Below, in pieces: positions 9,245-17,684 of a stretch of 57,102 nucleotides of DNA. The stretch is from an uncultured Mycoplasmatota bacterium (lineage in GTDB: Bacteria > Bacillota_I > Bacilli_A > RF39 > UBA660), in the NCBI GenBank assembly GCA_947646095.1, contig CANSFI010000009.1, positions 1 to 57,102 of the forward strand, read 5' to 3'. The notes beneath the pieces were generated by a model. That model was not told the origin of the DNA and searched no databases. It saw nothing but the letters and a program-made list of their open reading frames with translations. The number at the start of each line of letters is the position of its first letter. The first letter of the stretch is position 1. Made by a program: the position numbers and the translations under genes.

Positions 9245-9748
9245 TTAATTCACTAATATTTTACTTATATATTCAATAGTATCATATAATAAATCGTGAA
9301 AGTAATAACCTATATTTTTAAATATATTTGTTTTAGATTTACTGTTATCAATTATTATTAAATCTTTTTTCATCTTAACTTTTGAGTTATATCTTATATA
9401 TCTTTTTTCTAATTCTTCTAAATCAAAATCTTTAATGTTATAAAAATACATTATTTTTCTATTTAAATAAATACTATTTTTAATAAATGAACGAAGATAT
9501 GGTTGTAACTGTTCAAAATTACAAATAATATAATCAAATCTTTTCTTTTTAAAAATCCTTTTTATTTTTTTTATATTTATAGTTTTTGCATATCCTTTAG
9601 AAGAGCCTTTAGATTTCACTTTATTTTTAGAATTAAGAGAATAACATTCAGTTACTTTAGGATTTTCTTCTAAAATAAGTAATTGTTTTTCATCTAAACC
9701 AATACTTAAAATACTTCCCTTTAATTTTTTTAATTCTTTATCTAACAC
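9245..9748 (-). CDS. Hypothetical protein, 167 residues
   Basis: Not recognised with certainty. The N-terminal region (LKGSILSIGLDEKQLLILEEN followed by a Lys-rich middle) and FDYIICNFEQLQPYLRSFIK have the rhythm of a small Rossmann-like domain such as a degenerate methyltransferase, but no SAM-binding glycine motif is present. The C-terminal 30 residues are hydrophobic and may associate with the membrane. The start is set at the GTG at 9748, 6 nt after AGGTGA; an in-frame GTG at 9757 is part of that site. It overlaps the end of tcdA by 11 bp and is followed by the pdaA-like gene, so it belongs to the same operon. Confidence 0.75.
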   Translation of the reverse strand: MLDKELKKLKGSILSIGLDEKQLLILEENPKVTECYSLNSKNKVKSKGSSKGYAKTINIKKIKRIFKKKRFDYIICNFEQLQPYLRSFIKNSIYLNRKIMYFYNIKDFDLEELEKRYIRYNSKVKMKKDLIIIDNSKSKTNIFKNIGYYFHDLLYDTIEYISKILVN

Positions 9749-10424
9749 TTTGATCACCTATTATATCATTTATTACAAAACTTGCACATAAAAGTCCTGC
9801 TGTGGCGGGGACAAAAGAAGTAGAGCCAATTGTTTTACTATTTGTTTTAATGGGAACTTCTTTACTAGATACAACCATTATTTTATCTTTTATATTTTCA
9901 TCTTTTACCATTTTTCTTATTATTTTAGCAAGAGGATCATAACAAGTTTTTCTAATATCTATTATTTCTAGTTTAGCTGGATCTAATTTATTACCTGTAC
10001 CCATTGATGAAATTAATTTTATTTTTCTTTTAAGACATTCTTTTATTAATTCGCATTTAGTTTGGGTAGTATCACAAGCATCAATAACATAATCAATATG
10101 ATTTTTAAATAATAAATCAATATTAGAAGAAGTTATTTTTTTATCTATAATTGTTACTTTACAATTAGGATTGATATTTTTTATTCTTTCATAAGCTACA
10201 TCAACTTTTTTTAAACCTATATTATTGTTTAAAGATAATATTTGTCTATTTAAATTAGTTATATCTATTTTATCATAGTCGACAATCGTAATATTTTCAA
10301 TACCACTTCTAACAATAGATTCTAGGGCATATCCTCCTACTCCTCCTAAGCCAATTATTAAAATATTTTTATTTTTTATTAAATCTATTTTATCATTTAT
10401 TAAAAGTTCTAAACGGTTAAACAT
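9738..10424 (-). CDS. tcdA: tRNA threonylcarbamoyladenosine dehydratase
   Basis: ThiF/E1-like enzyme that uses ATP to cyclise t6A at position 37 of ANN-decoding tRNAs. The nucleotide-binding loop IIGLGGVGGYALESI is at residues 23-37, followed by the RSG..NITIVDYDKID and NLNRQI motifs and the catalytic Asp region YVIDACDTTQTK. The TcdA-specific SSMGTGNKLDP and the C-terminal GSTSFVPATAGLLCASFVI are both present. Length 228 is slightly below the 250-270 usual. GGTGG lies upstream of the ATG. First gene of a three-gene operon with the unknown 9245-9748 gene and the pdaA-like gene. Confidence 0.93.
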   Translation of the reverse strand: MFNRLELLINDKIDLIKNKNILIIGLGGVGGYALESIVRSGIENITIVDYDKIDITNLNRQILSLNNNIGLKKVDVAYERIKNINPNCKVTIIDKKITSSNIDLLFKNHIDYVIDACDTTQTKCELIKECLKRKIKLISSMGTGNKLDPAKLEIIDIRKTCYDPLAKIIRKMVKDENIKDKIMVVSSKEVPIKTNSKTIGSTSFVPATAGLLCASFVINDIIGDQSVR

Positions 10425-10454
10425 AATACCACCAATTAAATTATATAATAAATC

Positions 10455-10527
10455 AAAAAAAAAAGATAGCTAAAATTCAAGGTAAAATAAACTAACATTT
10501 TTTACCTTAATTTTTTATATCTTTTTT
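10455..10527 (-). terminator. Long imperfect hairpin, terminator of the 10584-11306 gene
   Basis: Nested inverted repeats AAAAAAGATA/TATCTTTTTT (outer) and AAGGTAAAA/TTTTACCTT (inner). On the minus strand the hairpin is followed by a run of ten T, immediately before the tcdA 5' region. It could end transcription from the upstream gene. Confidence 0.6.
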
Positions 10528-10583
10528 AGAATTTATGATATCAAATTGTTCTTGTATGAAAAAATTTATTTAAATTTTTTATT

Positions 10584-11306
10584 TTAATTATTATTTTTGA
10601 ATTGTATTTTCAAATATCTTAATCCCTCTTCCCTTTTTGATTTATTAACTTCTTGATAATCAGATAATGGAAAGGTATTTATTTTAATAATTGTTTCATT
10701 AGTTTTTTGTTCTTGTTTTTCCTTTGAAATACATTTTTTAAATATCCAATCGTTATTAGATATATTATCATTTATCATTTTTAATAATTGTAAATTGTTT
10801 TGTAATTTGTTGATTATTCTTACAATATCATCTGATGTTATTTGCATTTTATCCATATCATAATATGGTAAATATCTAACAATTATATCATATTTTTCAA
10901 GTAAAGCTTCCATTTTAGGATTTTTTTCTTCTTCTTTAGGATATGGCCATCTATTAGGATAATGACCTATATAATCTATTAATTCACATAAATTAATAAT
11001 TGCTGATTTTAATACATCAAATATTTGTCTTAAATTATTATAGTTAACATCTTTGTTATCTTTCATAATATTATAAATTTCATCAGTATCAAGATTAAGA
11101 TCAAGTAATTTTTTATATTGTTTTGACTGTTTATATTCTTTTTCAAAAATATTATCAATGGTATTTTTTGAAATAAAATCTTTTTTTTCTAATTCAACCT
11201 TTGTTTTATAATAATCTGGATAAAATAATAATATTTCATCATGTTCAATAATTCTATCTCTATTTTTTTTATAATATTCAAATCTTTCAGTAATAATACT
11301 TACCAT
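10584..11306 (-). CDS. Hypothetical protein, about 240 residues
   Basis: Not recognised. Charged, mostly helical, soluble protein with no signal peptide or membrane helix. It has paired Lys/Glu-rich helices (residues 10-90), a Pro/Trp-containing turn (YPNRWPYPKEEEKNPK, near 118-133) and a basic C-terminus. The start is taken at the ATG at 11306, which follows AGGTGG at 5 nt spacing; the in-frame GTG at 11315 overlaps that site. It is a single gene between a terminator and the split ABC exporter. Confidence 0.72.
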   Translation of the reverse strand: MVSIITERFEYYKKNRDRIIEHDEILLFYPDYYKTKVELEKKDFISKNTIDNIFEKEYKQSKQYKKLLDLNLDTDEIYNIMKDNKDVNYNNLRQIFDVLKSAIINLCELIDYIGHYPNRWPYPKEEEKNPKMEALLEKYDIIVRYLPYYDMDKMQITSDDIVRIINKLQNNLQLLKMINDNISNNDWIFKKCISKEKQEQKTNETIIKINTFPLSDYQEVNKSKREEGLRYLKIQFKNNN

Positions 11307-11360
11307 ATAACCCACCTCATGTCTTACTATTTTATCACATTATAATAAAATTTGTTGCAA

Positions 11361-12011
11361 TTATTTTATTTTTATTACTTTATCTGAAGATTCTATTATT
11401 TCTTTTTTATGTGTAATAAGAATTATGGTATGATTTTTTTTATAATTTTTTAAAATATTAATAATTCTATTGATGGTATTTAAATCAATATTAGATTCTA
11501 CCTCATCTAATATTAATATTTTAGATTCTTTTAGTAAAGTTCTAGCTAAGGAAATTAATCTTTGTTGACCTTTTGATATATTTTTAGAATTTTCATCTAT
11601 TATAGTATCATAACCATTTGCTAAACCATTTATAAATTCATCTATTCCAATTAGTCTACATATTTCCACTTGTTTTTCTTTATTTTTATTAACAATATTA
11701 AAGTTATCTCTAATACTTAAATTGAATAAATAAGTATCTTGATTTAAAACAGATATTTCTTTTAAATAAGCTTTTTTATCTATATTATTAATATTGGTAT
11801 TATCAAGTAATATTTCTCCTTTTATGGGTTTATAAATACATAAAATTAAGTTAATAATAGTTGTTTTTCCTATTCCATTTTTACCTATTATAGATGTTAT
11901 TTCATTTTTGTTAATAGTAAAATTTAGGTTATCTAAAAATTTTTCATTGTTATAAGAAAAAGATACATTTTTAAATTCTATTATTCCATCTGTGTTTTTT
12001 AATTTTTTCAC
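11361..12011 (-). CDS. ABC exporter ATP-binding subunit (separate NBD)
   Basis: Complete nucleotide-binding domain: A-loop region FKNVSFSYNN at residues 13-22, Walker A GKNGIGKTTI, Q-loop NQDTYLFN, signature ISKGQQRLISLARTLL (LSGGQ reads ISKGQ), Walker B ILILDEVES with the catalytic Glu, and H-loop LITHK. The GTG start overlaps the last base of the permease stop (TAGTG), giving translational coupling. In most exporters of this type the NBD is fused to the membrane domain through about 50 linking residues that are absent here. Either the pair is naturally split or it arose by deletion and frameshift from a fused gene; the sequence alone does not decide. Confidence 0.88.
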   Translation of the reverse strand: MKKLKNTDGIIEFKNVSFSYNNEKFLDNLNFTINKNEITSIIGKNGIGKTTIINLILCIYKPIKGEILLDNTNINNIDKKAYLKEISVLNQDTYLFNLSIRDNFNIVNKNKEKQVEICRLIGIDEFINGLANGYDTIIDENSKNISKGQQRLISLARTLLKESKILILDEVESNIDLNTINRIINILKNYKKNHTIILITHKKEIIESSDKVIKIK

Positions 12012-12892
12012 TAAACAATTACTACTATTAATAAAGAGTCAAAATAAGAAATGATAATAATCATTACTCCAATATTCATTTTGTTATTCATTATTAAATA
12101 ACAACAAATAAAATACACTACTATTTTAACTAATATTAAAAAACTTTCTAAAATTGACCTTTTAAATATTTGATATTTTCTTTTTTTATAATATAATTTC
12201 TGCCATTTTTTATAAATTGGTTTATATTTATTATCTATAGAATTAGAAAAATCTAAAGTTTGTATATCTTTTAATCCTAATATAGTTTGATTTATTAAAC
12301 CAATTAATTTATCATTTTCTTCTTTTTGTTTTATTAAATATTTAGCTATCATATTATTTAAATAATTACTTCTATTTATATAAATGATATCAACTAAAAG
12401 AAGAAATATTGAAAAAACAATATTAATTTTCATAAAGTAGATTAAAACTATTATACTTCTAATAATATTTAAAATAAATTTTAAAATATTATCAGCCATT
12501 TCTCCTATATTTATAATATCACTTGTTAAACTGTTGATTATTCTACCACCAGAAAACTTTTTGTTATAATTTTGATCAAAATTATAAATTTCTTTTACCA
12601 CTTTTTTATATAGAGTAACATAATTATCTTTAAAAAAATTAGCGTAATTATGCATTTCTAAATATGTTATTAAACTACTAATCATTTTTAAAGTAAAATA
12701 AGTTAAAATACTAATAATAGTAGCAAGATATAAAGAGTTAGTTAAATTTTCTGTTATATTAGCAACTACTATAGGAATTATTAAACCTATTATAATATCT
12801 AAAAAATAACTTATATAATATGGAATTAGTTTCTTTTGATCATCTTTAATCAATTGATAATAATTTTTAAATATCTCTATCATATACATCAC
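12011..12892 (-). CDS. ABC exporter transmembrane subunit (type I exporter fold)
   Basis: About 293 residues with five to six hydrophobic helices arranged as in ABC_membrane domains (for example IIIGLIIPIVVANI and IILKFILNIIRSIIVLIYF). The coupling-region segment GGRIINSLTSDIINIGEM is typical of the family. The last helix (IGVMIIIISYFDSLLIVVIV) ends abruptly at TAG, where family members continue into the helix joining the NBD. The ribosome site is weak. A start at 12892 (GTG) or the following ATG codons is possible. It forms a unit with the ATPase gene downstream; substrate unknown. Confidence 0.82.
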   Translation of the reverse strand: MMYMIEIFKNYYQLIKDDQKKLIPYYISYFLDIIIGLIIPIVVANITENLTNSLYLATIISILTYFTLKMISSLITYLEMHNYANFFKDNYVTLYKKVVKEIYNFDQNYNKKFSGGRIINSLTSDIINIGEMADNILKFILNIIRSIIVLIYFMKINIVFSIFLLLVDIIYINRSNYLNNMIAKYLIKQKEENDKLIGLINQTILGLKDIQTLDFSNSIDNKYKPIYKKWQKLYYKKRKYQIFKRSILESFLILVKIVVYFICCYLIMNNKMNIGVMIIIISYFDSLLIVVIV

Positions 12893-12949
12893 TAACTAAT
12901 TATCTCAAATAAAGTATTAAAAAACTTGACATTTTTACATTAATAAATA

Positions 12950-13729
12950 TCAAGTAATGGGTACTAAAATTTCAACATAATTATTATAATAAATTTCAAT
13001 ACAAGGTAAGTCTAAAGCTTTATATTTAATTGCTTTTATATATTCATATAAATTTTTATTTATATTATTAATTATATCTAAAGATTCAAAACTACTAGTT
13101 TTTATAGCAAAGTAATTGCATTTTGGAATAGTTATTTTTTTAGAATTTTTAAATCTTTTTTCTAATAAACAATAATATTTATTATCTTTAATATTTAAAA
13201 AACCATAACGTGTATTAGTAGTAAATTCTGGATATTTCTTTTTTATTTCTCTCCAAAATTCAGGTATTTCCTTAGTTCTATTTTTATAGTTAACTTCTTT
13301 AGAAATACCATATAAATTAATTTGTTTATTCTTATATACTTTATATTCAATATTATAATCTTTTATATTTTCTTTAAAAACTATTTTATTAAATAATCTT
13401 AAATCTTTACTATTATTTTTTAACTTTCTAGGAGTTATCCCTTCATACTTTTTAAAAGCTCTATTATAACTAGATGGTGAATTATATAAATATTTATAGG
13501 AAATAGAAGTAATACTTTCACCATTTAATATATCGGTAACTGATAGACTTAGTCTACGTAATCTAATATATTCATTTATACTTATTCCTGTTAGACAATT
13601 AAAAATATTTTTTAAAACAGTTATATTTAATCCTGTAATTGTACTTAAATATTTAATATCAATTTCTTCTAAAATATGGTCTTCTATATAATTTATTACT
13701 TTATTTAAGTTATCATATATATTGTACAT
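12950..13729 (-). CDS. AraC-family transcriptional regulator with effector-binding domain
   Basis: Residues 1-110 contain the two helix-turn-helix units of AraC/XylS proteins: IDIKYLSTITGLNITVLKNI and SITSISYKYLYNSPSSYNRA, followed by FKKYEGITPRKLK, the conserved end of the domain. Residues 125-259 resemble a GyrI-like small-molecule binding domain (YGISKEVNYKNR, PKCNYFAIK, LPCIEIYY). Regulators with N-terminal AraC and C-terminal GyrI-like domains often respond to drugs or peptides. It sits 57 bp upstream of the ABC exporter genes on the same strand, so it may control them; that link is inference. Confidence 0.88.
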   Translation of the reverse strand: MYNIYDNLNKVINYIEDHILEEIDIKYLSTITGLNITVLKNIFNCLTGISINEYIRLRRLSLSVTDILNGESITSISYKYLYNSPSSYNRAFKKYEGITPRKLKNNSKDLRLFNKIVFKENIKDYNIEYKVYKNKQINLYGISKEVNYKNRTKEIPEFWREIKKKYPEFTTNTRYGFLNIKDNKYYCLLEKRFKNSKKITIPKCNYFAIKTSSFESLDIINNINKNLYEYIKAIKYKALDLPCIEIYYNNYVEILVPIT

Positions 13730-13752
13730 TTTACCACCATCATTTAATAATA

Positions 13753-14105
13753 CTATAAAATTTTAATTAATTGATTTTTATCCATAATATTTGTTTCAAT
13801 TTGAATAATTTTTAGCAAATCAACATAACTATGTTCTTTTAAAAATTAAGATAAAATTTAGATTTTATAATTATTTTATTGTTTTTAAATTCGATTGTTT
13901 CAGTTTCGATTTTTTTTAGTTATATAATTCCGTTTTAATTGCATAGTCTTATTTTAATCTGGTTTTATATTAAAATATTCAAACCCATATTTATAATTAT
14001 TACTTTCTTTTTGTAATTCTTATTTAGTCATAGCAAGAATTATTGATACTTCATATCTTCCGATATATCTACCTTGAGCATCATTTCTTCCTTTAATTTT
14101 TATAT
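13753..14105 (-). pseudogene. Decayed coding remnant downstream of the 14106-14696 gene
   Basis: Shifting frame by one base just after the stop at 14106 opens a protein-like run (LDIKIKGRNDAQGRYIGRYE) that ends at a TAA at 14020. The same frame resumes with ELQKESNNYKYGFEYFNIKP to a stop at 13954 and continues with MQLKRNYITKK. A one-base shift at an A8 run then gives IETETIEFKNNKIII, and another at a T5 run gives KEHSYVDLLKIIQIE to a TAG at 13753. The composition and linear order read as one or two genes broken by about three frameshifts and two stops. Whether the remnant was once fused to the 14106 gene is inference. Confidence 0.55.
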
Positions 14106-14696
14106 CTAATCATTATATACATCCCTACCATACCATACATTATAGTTTGAATCTAGTTTTAATCTTTTGGCTATTTCATCTTTATGACTATTATTTCTTA
14201 TTGTTTTTAATGTAGTATTAAAATATTCAACAGTTGTTTCATCATCAATATTTGGATAAGTCTCCTTTATTTCTTTATATATAGCACACGCTAAAGTTAG
14301 ATCACATGCAACTTTCGTTTCTATTCCTCTAAGCCTGTGAAGGTCTTTTTTTAAACAATCATACATTATCTTTTCACTTGGTGAAAGTTCATTTCTATTA
14401 AAACTTAAGACTTTATCATTTAAACCACACTTTATACAACCACGACTTTTATGACTATGTCCATGATATCTATCACCACCAATTTCAGAAATTACTAGTA
14501 TATGTTTGCAAGACGTATATTTTTCTTCTTTTATACGTTTGTATAAACTAAGTTGTTGATTGTATAATTCTTCATTTAGTCTTGTTAGTTCTAAATATTT
14601 TTTTACTGTTTCACTTTCTTTAAAAGATTTTATTTCTTCAATAATTTTATTTCTTTGTTCTATTAATTTATTATATTCTTTCTCTAAACTACTCAT
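14106..14696 (-). CDS. Hypothetical coiled-coil protein with Cys/His cluster, possibly 3'-truncated
   Basis: Residues 1-60 are a coiled coil (SSLEKEYNKLIEQRNKIIEE). Then comes a likely metal site with Cys and His spaced in SCKHILVI, GDRYHGHSHKSRG and GCIKCG. The rest is helical. Not assigned to a named family. GGAGGATT precedes the ATG. Protein-like sequence continues downstream in another frame (13753-14105), so the present stop may be the result of a frameshift and the native protein may have been longer. Confidence 0.68.
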   Translation of the reverse strand: MSSLEKEYNKLIEQRNKIIEEIKSFKESETVKKYLELTRLNEELYNQQLSLYKRIKEEKYTSCKHILVISEIGGDRYHGHSHKSRGCIKCGLNDKVLSFNRNELSPSEKIMYDCLKKDLHRLRGIETKVACDLTLACAIYKEIKETYPNIDDETTVEYFNTTLKTIRNNSHKDEIAKRLKLDSNYNVWYGRDVYND

Positions 14697-14750
14697 ATAA
14701 TCCTCCTACAAATATTATAACATAACTTTTTGTATTTTAACTTTATTTAT

Positions 14751-14790
14751 AAAAAAAGTATAAATAACTTTAATCCCAATTATTTATACT
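14751..14790 (-). terminator. Terminator overlapping the rhodanese gene end
   Basis: Stem AGTATAAATAA/TTATTTATACT (14757-14767 and 14780-14790) followed by seven T on the minus strand. The last codons and stop of the rhodanese gene form one arm and the loop. Confidence 0.8.
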
Positions 14791-15111
14791 TCCTAAATCA
14801 TATACATGTTTATATCCTAATTCTATTAAAATATTGCTTGCTTTTTTACTTCTACTACCACTTTGACAATATACGATTAAATAAGAATTTTTATCATACT
14901 CTTTTTCTATATTATTAATAGTATCAATTGGAAAAGAAATAGAACCATCTATATGATTACTTTGATATTCTAAATCTGATCTAACATCAATTAATATAGC
15001 TTGTTTTTCATTAATTAATTTTAAAGCTTTATCTTTAGTTATAGATTTATAAGAACTATTACTACAGCCACATAACATAATTAAAATAAATAATATATAT
15101 AATTTTTTCAT
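14770..15111 (-). CDS. Rhodanese-domain lipoprotein
   Basis: A signal peptide with lipobox (MLCGC, lipidated Cys at residue 15) precedes a single rhodanese domain at residues 25-113. The domain shows ILIDVRSDLEYQSNHIDGSI and the active-site loop VYCQSGSRSKKA with the catalytic Cys. It would act outside the membrane, handling sulfane sulfur or sulfur-linked redox; the substrate is unknown. It lies 1 bp after the NatB-type permease gene and is therefore probably the last gene of that operon. Confidence 0.9.
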   Translation of the reverse strand: MKKLYILFILIMLCGCSNSSYKSITKDKALKLINEKQAILIDVRSDLEYQSNHIDGSISFPIDTINNIEKEYDKNSYLIVYCQSGSRSKKASNILIELGYKHVYDLGSINNWD

Positions 15112-15112
15112 A

Positions 15113-16444
15113 TTAATTTTTTAATGCTTTAAACATTTTTTTCCATAACCCATTAGAAGAATAATTTAATATACCAACTTTGTATATTTTTAAACCATAT
15201 TTAATTAATAACCAAATAGTAATAATAGTAATTATAATAGATATAGATATTTCTAATATACCTATTTGACCTAATACTAATAATGATGGTGAAAGAATTG
15301 CTGATATGAATGGTACAAATGAAAGAATTTTAATGAATAAAGCCCCTTTAAATACACCTGCCATCATAGCTAAATAGTATCCTATTAAAGAAATAATCAT
15401 AATAGGTGTTTGTAATTGCTGGAAATCTTCTATATTAGTTGTCATAGATGCTAGAACTCCTGCTAGAAGAGAATAGGCTAAGAATGTAAGTAACATAAGA
15501 ATTAAAGTAAGTGGAATTATATAGATAAGTTGTTCACCAAAACTAGAATTAATAAGTTTTGATAAAATACCACCTACTTCATCTCCTAAGCCTCCTACTA
15601 TATCACTTCCTCCAATTAATTTTCTAATAAATAATCCTAAACCTGAAAATATAACTAATAATATACCTTGTAGTATAACAAATAAGTTGCCTGCTATAAT
15701 TTTAGAAAAGAAGTGTGTTTTTGGTGATACATTAGAAATGATTATCTCCATACCTCTAGTTGTCTTTTCATCATTTACCTCAGCACCTATCATTTGAACT
15801 AAGAATATTGTTAACATGAAAAATGGTAAAATTATAACAGGGAATACAGTAGTTACTATCATTTCCATACTTTCATCTTCTGAAGTCATTTCATCATCTA
15901 AGAATGTTCTTTTTATTTCAATAGGTGAATATATCTCATTTATTTCTTCAGCTGAAATATTAGAGTTTAAAATAGCTAAAGCTACTTTAGTATTATTAAT
16001 AGCTCCTGTAATAGTCTGTGTATCAATAATATCGATATATTCTTTTGATATTAATTCAACATCAATTACATTTTCTTTACTAGGATTAAATACAACAATT
16101 AAGGCATTGTTTTTTTTATCATCATTTTCTAACATTTTTTTAGCATCTTTAATACTCTTATTATACTTCTCTATTTTATAATTAAATTCTTCTTTATTTT
16201 CCTTAATGCTATTAGAGATATTTTTCATTTGTTGATTAAATATATCGTAAGAAATACTAGTATTATCAATAACATAGATTTCTTGCTTTTTATCAAAATC
16301 TCCTCCAAAGAAACTTATAATACTATCTATATTAATCGCACCTACTATTATTATAGCTAATAATATATTGGCAATTAAAAACCATTTTGTTTTAATTTTT
16401 CTTTTTAAACTAACACTAGTTAAATAGTTTAATTTACTTCTCAT
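15113..16444 (-). CDS. ABC-2 type permease, NatB-like
   Basis: About 443 residues. One N-terminal membrane helix (WFLIANILLAIIIVGAINI) is followed by a long extracytoplasmic region to about residue 195, then five to six helices from VTTVFPVIILPFFMLTIFLV to the C-terminus. This is the ABC2_membrane_3 layout of NatB/YhaP sodium-export or multidrug permeases. The segment NDEKTTRGMEIIISNVSP is characteristic. The start is placed at the ATG at 16444, 6 nt after AGGTG; an in-frame GTG at 16453 overlaps that site. It overlaps the ATPase gene by 11 bp. Sodium export is a family-level guess, not shown by the sequence. Confidence 0.85.
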   Translation of the reverse strand: MRSKLNYLTSVSLKRKIKTKWFLIANILLAIIIVGAINIDSIISFFGGDFDKKQEIYVIDNTSISYDIFNQQMKNISNSIKENKEEFNYKIEKYNKSIKDAKKMLENDDKKNNALIVVFNPSKENVIDVELISKEYIDIIDTQTITGAINNTKVALAILNSNISAEEINEIYSPIEIKRTFLDDEMTSEDESMEMIVTTVFPVIILPFFMLTIFLVQMIGAEVNDEKTTRGMEIIISNVSPKTHFFSKIIAGNLFVILQGILLVIFSGLGLFIRKLIGGSDIVGGLGDEVGGILSKLINSSFGEQLIYIIPLTLILMLLTFLAYSLLAGVLASMTTNIEDFQQLQTPIMIISLIGYYLAMMAGVFKGALFIKILSFVPFISAILSPSLLVLGQIGILEISISIIITIITIWLLIKYGLKIYKVGILNYSSNGLWKKMFKALKN

Positions 16445-17333
16445 AACTTTCACCTACTTTAGCTATAAATATTTCATTTAAACTTGGTTCCACTACATCA
16501 AATTTGGTAACATTTTTACCTTTACTAACTATTTTAAATACATTTTCTGCTACTTCAATATTATCAATTTTTATTTCAAATTCTAAAGGTTTTTCTATTA
16601 TTTCAATAACCCCATCTAATGTTCTTATTTTATCTAAATCAATATCTCCTTTTACTAAGATATTTTTTTTACGATATTTCTCTTTTATATCAGACAATTC
16701 TCCTTCTAATACTGGCTTACCATTTTTTAAAACTACTAATTTTTTACAGAATAATTCAACATGTTCCATACGATGAGAAGAGAAAATAATGATGCTACCT
16801 TTTTTGGCCATTTCAACTATTTCACTTTTAAATAATTCAACATTAAATGGATCAAGTCCAGAAAATGGTTCATCTAGTATAAGTAGTTTTGGTTCATTTA
16901 TAATAGCTGTAATAAATTGTATTTTTTGTTGATTACCTTTAGATAGTTCTTTTATTTTTTTGTCATAATATTCTGATATTTCAAATTTTTCTAAAAGTTC
17001 TTTCAATCTAGATAATATTTTATCTTCACTCATACCTTTTAGTGTTCCATAAAATAAGCATTGTTCTTTTACTGTCATTTTAGTAAGTAGACTTCTCTCT
17101 TCTGTTAAAAATCCTATTTTATCAGTAACTGAATAATCTATTTTTTTCCCATCTAAGGTAACACTACCATCACTTGGTTCTAAAAGCCCCATAATCATTC
17201 TAAATGTGGTTGTTTTTCCTGCTCCATTAACACCTAATAATCCAAATATTTCTCCTTCTTTTACTTCAAAGGTTAGTTTGTCAACAGCTAGAAAATCACC
17301 ATAATATTTTGTAATATTTTCTAATTTTAGCAT
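16434..17333 (-). CDS. ABC transporter ATPase, NatA-like
   Basis: Residues 1-215 are an NBD: Walker A GVNGAGKTTTFRM, signature LSKGNQQKIQF, Walker B LLILDEPFSGLDP and H-loop SSHRMEHV. Residues 220-299 are the DUF4162-type C-terminal extension found in NatA/YhaQ ATPases (KNILVKGDIDLDKIRTLDGV). All catalytic residues are intact, in contrast to the second ATPase at 24807-25676. AGGAGG precedes the ATG. Co-transcribed with the permease and rhodanese genes. Confidence 0.92.
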   Translation of the reverse strand: MLKLENITKYYGDFLAVDKLTFEVKEGEIFGLLGVNGAGKTTTFRMIMGLLEPSDGSVTLDGKKIDYSVTDKIGFLTEERSLLTKMTVKEQCLFYGTLKGMSEDKILSRLKELLEKFEISEYYDKKIKELSKGNQQKIQFITAIINEPKLLILDEPFSGLDPFNVELFKSEIVEMAKKGSIIIFSSHRMEHVELFCKKLVVLKNGKPVLEGELSDIKEKYRKKNILVKGDIDLDKIRTLDGVIEIIEKPLEFEIKIDNIEVAENVFKIVSKGKNVTKFDVVEPSLNEIFIAKVGESYEK

Positions 17334-17342
17334 AAACTCCTC

Positions 17343-17684
17343 CTATAACCATCTAGTACTACTAATGGTATTTAAACTATCACTTTTAAATCTTTTATAT
17401 AATTTAGGTAAATTAATATCTAAATTATTATAATAATCAATATCATCATTGGATTCTTCTAGTTCTTCTAAATAATTAGTAACAAATATATTAAATTTAT
17501 TATCTGTTAAATACTCGTATACTGATTCATCTAATTCTCTAATGCATTTATTATCACTACCTTTAGTATCTAGTAAATATTCCTTATAATAATTAATGAT
17601 TCTTTTTGTTATAAAATCTTCTTCATCGAAGATGAAGGATATAATTTCATCATAATTAGATGCATATTTTAATGTATTTTTCAT
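17343..17684 (-). CDS. Hypothetical acidic protein, 113 residues
   Basis: Not recognised. Acidic and helical with a Tyr/Asp/Asn-rich middle (EELEESNDDIDYYNNLDI) and no signal or membrane helix. Its ATG overlaps the rseP stop by 4 bp, so it is translationally coupled to rseP and sits between the uppS-cdsA-rseP cluster and the NatAB genes. Confidence 0.7.
   Translation of the reverse strand: MKNTLKYASNYDEIISFIFDEEDFITKRIINYYKEYLLDTKGSDNKCIRELDESVYEYLTDNKFNIFVTNYLEELEESNDDIDYYNNLDINLPKLYKRFKSDSLNTISSTRWL

Noticed and set aside
15816-16181. Plus-strand ORF of 121 codons inside the NatB-like permease gene
   Set aside because: Antisense shadow of a membrane protein; hydrophobic composition arises from the complementary strand and there is no ribosome site.
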